The notes beneath the pieces were generated by a model. The model did not search any database. It was not told the origin of the DNA and saw nothing but the letters and a program-made list of their open reading frames with translations. From Bacteroides sp. (GTDB lineage: Bacteria > Bacteroidota > Bacteroidia > Bacteroidales > GCA-2748055): a stretch of DNA of 14,686 bases. Made by a program: the position numbers and the translations under genes. The stretch lies in NCBI GenBank assembly GCA_011048475.1, contig DSDZ01000442.1:1-14686 (forward strand). The letters run 5' to 3'. Below, piece by piece: positions 1 through 6,401 of this stretch; position 1 is the stretch's first letter; every line of letters begins with the position of its first letter.

Positions 1-1
1 C

Positions 2-280
2 TCCCAGGTTTGGTTCAGCCATGTGGACGGGAACGGGGTGGCGGCAAAACCTTTTGTCCTTCCCCAGAAGGATCCCGAATTTTACCGGACGTACATGTAC
101 AACTACAACCGGCCCGAATTCATCAGGGGGAAGGTGGATCTAACCCCCAGGAAGGTCTTTGCCCTGGCAAGGCAAGGCGCAGACACCACCCGCTTCAACA
201 TGGCAGCGAGCATCAGCGCAGCCACCGGGGCCACTGCCCCGGCGGAAGAGAAGCAGAGTGTTTTCTATCACCACGACTGA
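2..280 (+). CDS. C-terminal fragment of a PD40/TolB-like beta-propeller protein (5' truncated by window)
   Basis: The reading frame is open from the left edge (codon at 2-4) and ends at TGA 278-280, so 92 C-terminal residues are visible and the true start lies outside the window. The piece begins with a strand-like SQVWFSHVDGNG stretch. It then has a PFVLPQKDPEFYRTY segment and a YNRPEF-x-x-GKV motif, and ends in an Ala-rich low-complexity tail. From memory, this combination (a closing propeller strand, an LPQK-type segment, then YN-x-PEF) is typical of the ends of Bacteroidota proteins annotated as WD40/PD40 or TolB-like. No catalytic residue can be judged from the fragment. It converges with the DUF3592 gene at 448. 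The internal ATG at 23 is not a credible start because the frame continues upstream. The coding call is fairly safe; the family call is tentative. Confidence 0.6.
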   Translation, partial: SQVWFSHVDGNGVAAKPFVLPQKDPEFYRTYMYNYNRPEFIRGKVDLTPRKVFALARQGADTTRFNMAASISAATGATAPAEEKQSVFYHHD

Positions 281-308
281 CCCATGCGGTGCCCTCCGGA
301 TGGGATCC

Positions 309-376
309 CCTGCGCTTCCGACGCCCTGCGCTTCCGACGCCCTGCGCTTCCGACGCCCTGCGCTTCCGACGCCCTG
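309..376. repeat. Tandem repeat, four perfect 16-bp units
   Basis: The unit cctgcgcttccgacgc occurs four times without a mismatch at 309-324, 325-340, 341-356 and 357-372. The next four bases (cctg) start a fifth unit that decays after 376. The 16-bp period is not a multiple of three and the array lies between two convergent genes, so it is not coding. Units are contiguous with no spacers, which rules out a CRISPR array. Perfect identity suggests recent expansion or ongoing slippage. Confidence 0.95.
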
Positions 377-419
377 TCCTTCTCAGGCCCTGTGGCTATG
401 CGGTCCGGTACCTGTGAGG

Positions 420-460
420 CCGGTACTTCCGGGGCGCGGCACTTACTTCAGAAATACCGG
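420..460 (-). terminator. Inverted repeat at the 3' end of the protease cluster, possible weak terminator
   Basis: Bases 420-429 (CCGGTACTTC) and 451-460 (GAAATACCGG) pair at 9 of 10 positions, and the tenth can be a G-U pair in RNA. The loop is 21 nt. The right arm overlaps the last codons of the DUF3592 gene. No T tract follows on the minus strand, so this is not a canonical intrinsic terminator. It could be an mRNA 3'-end stabilising hairpin. The rest of the 281-447 spacer holds only the 16-bp repeat. Confidence 0.3.
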
Positions 461-933
461 CTGAAATAGGCGAACAGGAGGGCGCCGATCATCAGAACGA
501 TCCCCACGGTGCGCATGGTGTGGATCTCCTTCGTGACCCCGGTCTCCAGCACTGACTGATCGGGTTTGTTGGGATCATAATAGACCGTCACCTCCTTGTC
601 CACCGGGTATTTTGTGGTGATCCGATATGCCTTTGCAGGGGAACTGGAAGAGTAACTGCCCGTTACACCGATCCTGTCCGACACATACTCCTGGTCGTCC
701 ACCTGATAGTTGTAGCAGATCTCGGGCCTGTAAGTGGTCGTTTTCGTATTGCCCCCGGTGGACCGGATATTTTTGGCCACATCCGATTCAAGCACCTTTC
801 CAGTGGCCTGCCGCCAGAATTCCGTTTTCCTGGCTTTGTACATGGACAACAGTGCCGAGACGATCATCACCAGTCCGATCAGGCTGACGAACAGTGAAAA
901 CAAGACGGCCCCGTTGCTGAAAAACCCTTCCAT
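448..933 (-). CDS. DUF3592 domain membrane protein
   Basis: This 161-residue protein has a hydrophobic helix at residues 9-31 and another at 141-158, flanking an extracytoplasmic domain. That domain contains a Tyr-rich strand (YRPEICYNYQV, about 68-78) and a YYDPNKP motif (118-124). Two helices around a small beta-rich domain with a closing V-x-YYDP-x-x-P strand is the DUF3592 layout; the molecular function is unknown. The ATG at 933 lies 18 bp after the M4 protease stop codon, so the gene is probably the last cistron of the minus-strand protease cluster. There is no signal-peptide cleavage site; the first helix is more likely a membrane anchor. Whether it acts with the proteases or is only co-transcribed cannot be told from sequence. 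Confidence 0.88.
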   Translation of the reverse strand: MEGFFSNGAVLFSLFVSLIGLVMIVSALLSMYKARKTEFWRQATGKVLESDVAKNIRSTGGNTKTTTYRPEICYNYQVDDQEYVSDRIGVTGSYSSSSPAKAYRITTKYPVDKEVTVYYDPNKPDQSVLETGVTKEIHTMRTVGIVLMIGALLFAYFSRYF

Positions 934-951
934 TTCCAGACCCCTGCAGGG

Positions 952-3900
952 CTACAATTTCTGGATCTTTCCGCGGTGGATCGATCCGTCTGCCTCGATC
1001 CGGACGATATAGAAACCCGGGTCCAGCCTGCTCAGATCCACCTGGTTTTGCTGACGAACCTCCAGCACCTGTTCCCCGAGCATGTTGTACATCCGGACTG
1101 TGAATTGTCCCCAGCACTCGATGTGCAGGATATCGGTGACCGGGTTCGGGTAATAGCGTACCGGGATCTCTTTCTGATCCAGTATCCCGGTGGATTCCTG
1201 CACACTGATGTAACCGGTTTTTGTCTGGGTGTTCGAGCCGGCTGTGTTGGTGGTGGTCAGGGAGACCTGGAACAAACCCGGATTCTGATAGGTCACGATC
1301 GGGTTCTGCTCGGAGGAGGTTCCCGGGGTGCCTCCCTCGAAGGTCCAGTTCCATGCGGTGGGTTCGTTGATGGAGATATCAATGAACTGGACAATCAGCG
1401 GTGCGTTGCCAGACTTTACATCCACCGTGAAATTGGAAACCGGTGCCAGTTCCAGGTCCCTCGTCCCGTTTGCATAATACACTCCCCACACGGCGTCTGG
1501 GATGATGGGTACCGGGTTCCCCTGCCCGGTTATTTTATTTTCCGCCACTCCGATATAGGCAACGAGATCTTCATATTCCGGGTAATTGACCAGGTCCTGG
1601 TAATCGAACAGGATCCGGTCATCCGTTTTCGAAAAAGAGGGAAATCCCAGCCTGGTGTTCTGGGTGATCACGTCCAGTTCACCCGCGAGCAGGTCCGCCC
1701 CCAGGACCGCATAGATTTCTTCATATTCGTCGATGTAATCAAAGGCAATGATGTTGGGAGAGTTCTTGGAAAAAACCGGATTCCCCACACTCACGTTCTC
1801 GGGCAGGGAACCGAAAAGCTTTGAAATGCTGCCATCCCCGAAATCACCGGCTTCATGATCCCAGACCCGGATAAAACCAATGTCCCAGTAACTGATGGGA
1901 TCCTCCTCGGCGGTGGTCAGCTCGTTGTAGGCATCGTACATCAGGTATTCCCCCGAATGGTCGAATTCGATGGCATCGGCATAGAGCACGCCTCCCGTGT
2001 TCGTCCCGGAATGACTGGTGGTGGGGTTGTACAGATGGAACTTTGCCCACTGTTCGGAAGTGAAATCATACACGTAAATGGCTGTATCCACATACACACT
2101 GATACATGCCATCCGGTTCCCGTCCCTGGAAACGGTCACATTGTCCCATACCTCCTGGTCCGAGATGACCCATTCCTCCTTATTTGACGGATCCGTATAG
2201 ATGCCCATGATCTTCGAGTCCCCGGATACGAAGACAGCCACGCTGCCGTCGTCGATCACGGACACTTTTCGCTTCATGGCCGTGGTGGAAAGCGGTTCAA
2301 ACACCTCACCGTTCGCATCACACCTGTACAGCGTGTTGGGATCATCCGGATTGGTGTCGTATGAGAGGATGTATTCATCCCCGGTGTTTTCCGGGTACTC
2401 CTGTTCGTATTCCACCTGCTCCTCGTCAAAGATGCCCACCGCATCGAACGCCTTACCCGCTTCTTCCACCTCTGTGGAAGTTTCCCCGTACAGGTCCTTC
2501 GCAGCCTGCACCACGGCGATCCTGAAGTCGATGAACTGGGACTTGGTAGTCAGGTAATTGGCCAGGGCACGGTAAAACACCTGTTCGGCCTTTTCCTTGC
2601 TGACCGCGGTGGCGAACCTGTAATAGGCATGGCTCCCGATGCTGTTGTTGATATGCACCCCGCCGTTGTCCTCCTGGCCGATGTACATTTCAGACACATG
2701 CGCCGGCTGCCAGTAATGGTCATTCAGGCTGCTGCCCCCGTTGTGGGGATCGGCCATGTTCCGCATTGTTCCCGAAGGGAAATACTGTGTCCTCACCACA
2801 TCCTCGCCGATGAGCCAGTCCTCCCTGTCCACCATGGCCCCGAAAATATCCGCATAAGTTTCATTGATCGCCCCCGGCTGGTCCCTGTATTCCAGGTTGG
2901 CCGTATTCTCCACCACGCCGTGCCCCATTTCGTGAGCCACCACGTCCAGTCCCCCTGCCAGGTTGTACAGGGCCGTCCCGCCGTTTCCGAAATAGATTAC
3001 GGGTGAGCTCCAGAAGGCATTATCCATCCCGCTGCCATCCTCATTGCTGAGGTTGACCACCCCGGTAATGGTCATTCCCTGGTTGTTCAGAGAGTTCCTA
3101 CCGAAGGTGTTTTCAAGGTACTTGTAGGTTTTCGTGGCCGCGTAATGCAGGGATACCGCGGCCGGGTTGTTCCATGTATTGTCGTATGAGCTGACGATCG
3201 TAAAGTTGCCCGGGGAGATGCTGGCATCAAATGTCCTGATGATCCCCTCTCCTTTTTCAGCATTGAACATGGATTCCGCCAGGTTGATCATGTAATAGGT
3301 TCCGTTTTCCAGGTACGTGTCGAATGTTCTCAGCACGCCATTCAGGTCATACCCCGTGGAAACCACCGGTCCGTCCGTTTTCGTATTGTTGTAACAGGAG
3401 ACCACCTGACCGGAATTGGCGTCCACGAAATATTTCCAGGTTTCGATAAACCCGGACCTGATGTCGATCTCGTAACAGAGCAGAGCCTTCCCGGATGCAT
3501 CCTGGCAGATCACCAGGCGGGAGGAGGGACCGTTGTCGCTCAGGAAGGTCTTTTGTGCAGCGGTCAGTTCTCGATACCTGTCATTCTTCTTCAGATCGTC
3601 AATGGCAAAACCGGCGGCACACGCTGCATCGAGCTGAGGGGTCACATCAGGCATCTCCGATGCATTGCATAGCCTGCCCGTGAAGATCTCCTTTTCCCGG
3701 TCCAGGTGCAGCACCACCTCGGCTCCGTAGACCGGAATCCCCCTGTGCTGCTGGTGGGCTCTCACATGCGTCATTCCCAGGTCGTCCGTGTATACCTTAT
3801 TGATCATCAGATCATTGACCGGATCTTCCAGAAGGGTCACCTCTTTCGTGACCGCGAAGAACTCCCGGAAACGGTCCTCCGGGGCAAGTGCGGTGGCCGA

Positions 3901-4305
3901 TTTCAGGTCGCCCCGGGTGCGTTCGATAAAGACCGGGCTCCCGGATACCTTGGAACGGACCACACGCTTGATGGATGGATCACACAGGGCGACCGGTTTG
4001 CTGAACCGGGGCAATTGTCTGAATTTCCTGCTGGATTCCGATGCCCCGGCCTCAGATGGCCTGGCCTCAGATGGCGCGATTCCGGAAAGCGTGGTTCCGG
4101 AAAGCGTGGTTCCGGAAAGCGCGGTCTCAGACAGACCGGTTCCTGCAGATTTCAGGAAACCGGAATGGCTGATCGTCCTGTGGGTGAGTACCGGCCTGGA
4201 CGGTTCCTGTGTTTTTTTTGGTACGGACTTGAATGAATGCTCCGGCTGGGCGTAAGCTGCACACACCGCCATCGAGATGACGGCACAGATGAACATCCGT
4301 TTCAT
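952..4305 (-). CDS. Secreted M4 (thermolysin-type) metalloprotease with propeller region, PKD domain and T9SS tail
   Basis: This 1117-residue protein begins with a Sec signal peptide (about 1-19, ending AAYA-Q). Residues 57-91 are seven 5-residue repeats. An FTP-type propeptide (about 165-210) and a PepSY-like prodomain (to about 315) follow. The M4 catalytic domain carries HEMGH at 458-462: H458 and H462 are predicted zinc ligands, E459 the general base, and E482 in NETYAD the third ligand, with the same 20-residue spacing as thermolysin H146-E166. H551 in GGVHIN matches thermolysin H231. The domain ends near 628. Residues about 650-950 show repeated strand patterns with SRDG, FDHSG and FSK motifs, like a PD40/TolB propeller. 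A PKD domain (954-1037, AWNWTFEGG) and a T9SS type A sorting domain (from about 1050, YYPNPVTDILHI) complete it. It should be exported by Sec, matured by removal of the propeptide, and secreted or anchored through T9SS. The ATG overlaps the upstream gene's TGA. Confidence 0.95.
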   Translation of the reverse strand: MKRMFICAVISMAVCAAYAQPEHSFKSVPKKTQEPSRPVLTHRTISHSGFLKSAGTGLSETALSGTTLSGTTLSGIAPSEARPSEAGASESSRKFRQLPRFSKPVALCDPSIKRVVRSKVSGSPVFIERTRGDLKSATALAPEDRFREFFAVTKEVTLLEDPVNDLMINKVYTDDLGMTHVRAHQQHRGIPVYGAEVVLHLDREKEIFTGRLCNASEMPDVTPQLDAACAAGFAIDDLKKNDRYRELTAAQKTFLSDNGPSSRLVICQDASGKALLCYEIDIRSGFIETWKYFVDANSGQVVSCYNNTKTDGPVVSTGYDLNGVLRTFDTYLENGTYYMINLAESMFNAEKGEGIIRTFDASISPGNFTIVSSYDNTWNNPAAVSLHYAATKTYKYLENTFGRNSLNNQGMTITGVVNLSNEDGSGMDNAFWSSPVIYFGNGGTALYNLAGGLDVVAHEMGHGVVENTANLEYRDQPGAINETYADIFGAMVDREDWLIGEDVVRTQYFPSGTMRNMADPHNGGSSLNDHYWQPAHVSEMYIGQEDNGGVHINNSIGSHAYYRFATAVSKEKAEQVFYRALANYLTTKSQFIDFRIAVVQAAKDLYGETSTEVEEAGKAFDAVGIFDEEQVEYEQEYPENTGDEYILSYDTNPDDPNTLYRCDANGEVFEPLSTTAMKRKVSVIDDGSVAVFVSGDSKIMGIYTDPSNKEEWVISDQEVWDNVTVSRDGNRMACISVYVDTAIYVYDFTSEQWAKFHLYNPTTSHSGTNTGGVLYADAIEFDHSGEYLMYDAYNELTTAEEDPISYWDIGFIRVWDHEAGDFGDGSISKLFGSLPENVSVGNPVFSKNSPNIIAFDYIDEYEEIYAVLGADLLAGELDVITQNTRLGFPSFSKTDDRILFDYQDLVNYPEYEDLVAYIGVAENKITGQGNPVPIIPDAVWGVYYANGTRDLELAPVSNFTVDVKSGNAPLIVQFIDISINEPTAWNWTFEGGTPGTSSEQNPIVTYQNPGLFQVSLTTTNTAGSNTQTKTGYISVQESTGILDQKEIPVRYYPNPVTDILHIECWGQFTVRMYNMLGEQVLEVRQQNQVDLSRLDPGFYIVRIEADGSIHRGKIQKL
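4033..4137 (-). repeat. Seven in-frame 15-bp repeats (pentapeptide repeat) in the M4 protease pre-region
   Basis: Residues 57-91 of the M4 protein read as seven pentapeptides: GLSET, ALSGT, TLSGT, TLSGI, APSEA, RPSEA, GASES, that is x-[LPA]-S-[GE]-x. At DNA level the middle copies are almost identical: ttccggaaagcgtgg is repeated around 4080-4120 on the + strand. The two PSEA copies form a second subfamily. The array lies between the signal peptide and the propeptide, a place where a Ser/Thr-rich linker is tolerated. The 15-bp period keeps the frame when copy number changes. Confidence 0.9.
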
Positions 4306-4736
4306 TGTTTCTGTTTTGGAAGGGTGGTGACCAGGGTTTTATAAAAGCTTTTAACTGAGGGATTTTCAGAGGATTCGGTCCATGTGACCCTGTGCACTGT
4401 GTCGGAGATGACCTCCAGGAAGTAGGTCATGTTCCCCACTTCATCCAGTTCCATGGTTCCCAGATGCAGGCTGTCCAGTTCGCTTTTGATCTGTTTCATC
4501 AGGGGACGCTTCACCTTGTTTATCTCCTCAAGCTCCCCTTTGATCTCTTTGTAAACGTGCCCGTCCCTCTCCAGGACATACTTTTCGGTAAGGTTTGCGA
4601 ATCCACCGCTTTTACCGAAGCAGATGGTATCAAAAGCCTTGTGGTTCCCCGATAAATTGCCCTTCGGGGCGCAGTAGCTGAACATCAGGGCAAATGCAGC
4701 CGCCGGAATGATAATGAAGGATAATTTCTTTGACAT
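4302..4736 (-). CDS. Small lipoprotein-like protein, possible emfourin-type protease inhibitor
   Basis: This 144-residue protein starts at ATG 4736; a further in-frame ATG at 4766 would put ten polar residues ahead of the signal sequence and is less likely. A hydrophobic stretch (7-20) ends at C22 in F-S-Y-C. That lipobox is atypical because -1 is Tyr instead of Gly, Ala or Ser. The mature part begins with a strand and FGKSGGF (40-46), continues YVLERDGHVYK, has a charged helical middle (about 65-90), and ends with a strand and an amphipathic helix. The SGGF start, size, and ending of strand plus short helix recall emfourin, the protein inhibitor encoded beside protealysin-type M4 proteases. 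Its TGA overlaps the M4 ATG by four bases, which implies translational coupling. No acidic residues follow the Cys, so no surface-export signal is seen and a periplasm-facing location is favoured. The coding call is strong; the inhibitor call is an inference. Confidence 0.75.
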   Translation of the reverse strand: MSKKLSFIIIPAAAFALMFSYCAPKGNLSGNHKAFDTICFGKSGGFANLTEKYVLERDGHVYKEIKGELEEINKVKRPLMKQIKSELDSLHLGTMELDEVGNMTYFLEVISDTVHRVTWTESSENPSVKSFYKTLVTTLPKQKQ

Positions 4737-4783
4737 AATGGTTAATTTCTGACATGGATGATTCATTATACGTACTGATCATT

Positions 4784-6250
4784 TCACTTTCCGATCACCT
4801 TGATCAGCTTTCCCGCATGTACCTGGTCGGTCAGTTCCAGGTTGTTGAGCAGGGCCAGTTTCTCCATCTGCTCCTGTTTAACGCCGTAGTTCCTGAATGC
4901 TTCGGCGAGGGTGCCCGTCCGCTGTACTTTTTTCACATAGATCCTCTCCGGCATCCTGTTCAGTTTGGAAGCATCGGTCAGCCTGTTGAAGGTTGTCTCG
5001 TATTCCCTGAAGGTGGCGCTGTATTTGTTGTAATCGGCCTCGGTGGTAACCCCGTGGAAGACAAAAAAGTTCCCGCTGTAATCGATGAAATGGGAATATA
5101 CGATGTTCGTCTGCGTCTGGCCCGAGGCCTGGTCCTGACTGACCTGCTTGGAAAGGGTGCGGATGGCTGGCAGTCCGTTGACCGCGACCTGGCTGCTTTC
5201 CAGCAGCTGCAGCTCCAGGTTCTGCAGCGAGGTTCGCGCGGCTTCATCCAGGGACGAACCGGGGGCAAATGTGAAAAGCATCAAAGCGTCCCCGCTTTCC
5301 GGGGCCATGATCACCTGTGTGGGCTGGTTCTGCAGCTGCCATCCGGCCGGGAACGAGAAACTGAATTTAAGCTCGGGATGATAAAAGGTGTTGCCTTCCA
5401 CGTATCCCTGCCTGGGATCCTCCCCGTAGACGATCCCGTCGATCATCTGCAGGTAGCTGTCGGAATTCACCTTCCAGGAGTCTTTGTCCAGCTCCTGCTG
5501 CCACTTTTCCGCCTCCAGTTTTACGTATGCATACCGGTCGGCCGGACTGGGATGGGTGGAGAGGAAGGTGGGGACACCTCCTTCGCCCTCCGGCATTCTC
5601 ATTTTCTCCAGCACCTGGAAAAAATCAGCCATTTTGCCCGCATCGTACCCGATGAGGGAGGAGTAGGCCACTCCCAGCGTATCGGCCTGGCGCTCATTGT
5701 CGCGGCTGAACTTCAAAAAGAGCAGTTGCATGCCCTGCATGGCGTATTCGGCATAGGAAGCGAATTTTTCAGAGGCGATCATGCCACCGATCAGCAGCAG
5801 TTGTCCGATCGTCTGTTTGCTTTGCTGGCTGGCCGAATGGCGGGCGGTGATATGCCCCATCTCATGGCCCACCACCCCCACCAGTTCAGCTTCGTTGTTG
5901 AACTGGGCCAGGATGCCGCGGGTCAGGTAGATATACCCGCCGGGGACAGCGAAGGCATTCACCACCGGGGAGTCCAGGATCTTCACGTGGTATTTCAGGT
6001 TGGGCCGGTGGGAGACTTTCCCCATCTCATCTGCCCTGGCCTGGATGAAGCCGAGCAACTGGTCATTCTGATATTCTCCGAAGGTGGAGATTACCTGTGG
6101 ATCGTATTCGGCGCCAAGCTGCACCTCCTGTTGCTCGGACATGAACATGAGCTGTTTTTTGCCGGTGACGGGGTTGACAGCACAGGAGGCCGTCCCCAGG
6201 AAAATGGCGAAGGTCAGCGCAATTTTTCCCGTAATATTCAATCTTCTCAT
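4784..6250 (-). CDS. M48 family zinc metalloprotease lipoprotein (BepA/YfgC-like N-terminal domain)
   Basis: The likely start is ATG 6250, giving 488 residues. It places a classical lipoprotein signal (MRRLNITGK, hydrophobic core, GTASC with Cys at 23) directly at the N terminus. The frame extends to 6322, but the extra 24 residues would bury that signal. NPVTGKKQL follows the Cys, as is usual in M48 lipoproteins. The catalytic motif is HEMGH at 129-133 (H129, H133 zinc ligands, E130 base), with the third ligand E186 in NERQAD. THPSPADRY lies about 60-70 residues later, as in BepA-type enzymes. After the protease domain, a region of about 190 residues contains a beta-rich part (YHPELKFSFSFPAGW) and a C-terminal module (LAEAFRNYG...LLNNL...VHAGKLIKVI) that resembles a degenerate LysM-like repeat. 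The role is probably outer-membrane or periplasmic protein quality control. It is the first gene of the minus-strand cluster, 47 bp upstream of the small lipoprotein gene. Confidence 0.93.
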   Translation of the reverse strand: MRRLNITGKIALTFAIFLGTASCAVNPVTGKKQLMFMSEQQEVQLGAEYDPQVISTFGEYQNDQLLGFIQARADEMGKVSHRPNLKYHVKILDSPVVNAFAVPGGYIYLTRGILAQFNNEAELVGVVGHEMGHITARHSASQQSKQTIGQLLLIGGMIASEKFASYAEYAMQGMQLLFLKFSRDNERQADTLGVAYSSLIGYDAGKMADFFQVLEKMRMPEGEGGVPTFLSTHPSPADRYAYVKLEAEKWQQELDKDSWKVNSDSYLQMIDGIVYGEDPRQGYVEGNTFYHPELKFSFSFPAGWQLQNQPTQVIMAPESGDALMLFTFAPGSSLDEAARTSLQNLELQLLESSQVAVNGLPAIRTLSKQVSQDQASGQTQTNIVYSHFIDYSGNFFVFHGVTTEADYNKYSATFREYETTFNRLTDASKLNRMPERIYVKKVQRTGTLAEAFRNYGVKQEQMEKLALLNNLELTDQVHAGKLIKVIGK

Positions 6251-6401
6251 CTGAAATGGTTTAGTGGTCAGTTTTCCGGCCACTTTCATGCGGCCTTTCG
6301 TTCGGGTATGCATGTGGCACACCGCAACTCCAATTTACAAAGAAATCCCTTAATTCCTGCAAGCGTCGGTTTTTATTATCTTCGTGATTAAACCATCGCC
6401 C
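6251..6401. promoter_or_regulatory. Divergent promoter region between the M48 cluster and the GH5 gene
   Basis: This spacer must carry the promoters of both divergent units. Bacteroidota -7 boxes follow TAnnTTTG. On the + strand TATCTTCG at 6377-6384 is a fair match 18 bp before the GH5 ATG, implying a very short leader; no clear TTTG lies at the expected distance upstream. On the - strand TAAATTGG (6337 to 6330) is a partial match with a TTG about 22 bp upstream, and would give the M48 mRNA a leader of roughly 70 nt. Both assignments are weak pattern matches; only the need for promoters here is firm. Confidence 0.35.

Noticed and set aside
309..376. CRISPR array
   Set aside because: The 16-bp units are contiguous with no spacers, and no cas gene is present.
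6251..6322. Longer M48 start at 6322
   Set aside because: It places 24 polar residues ahead of a good lipoprotein signal peptide; the ATG at 6250 is more consistent with export.
4754..6391. 545-codon open frame on the + strand opposite the M48 gene
   Set aside because: It is antisense to a gene with complete catalytic motifs, has no recognisable domain, and arises from the GC-rich codon use of the M48 gene.
6384..6401. GTG start for the GH5 gene at 6384
   Set aside because: It would add six residues before a normal signal peptide and would overlap the best -7 promoter box.
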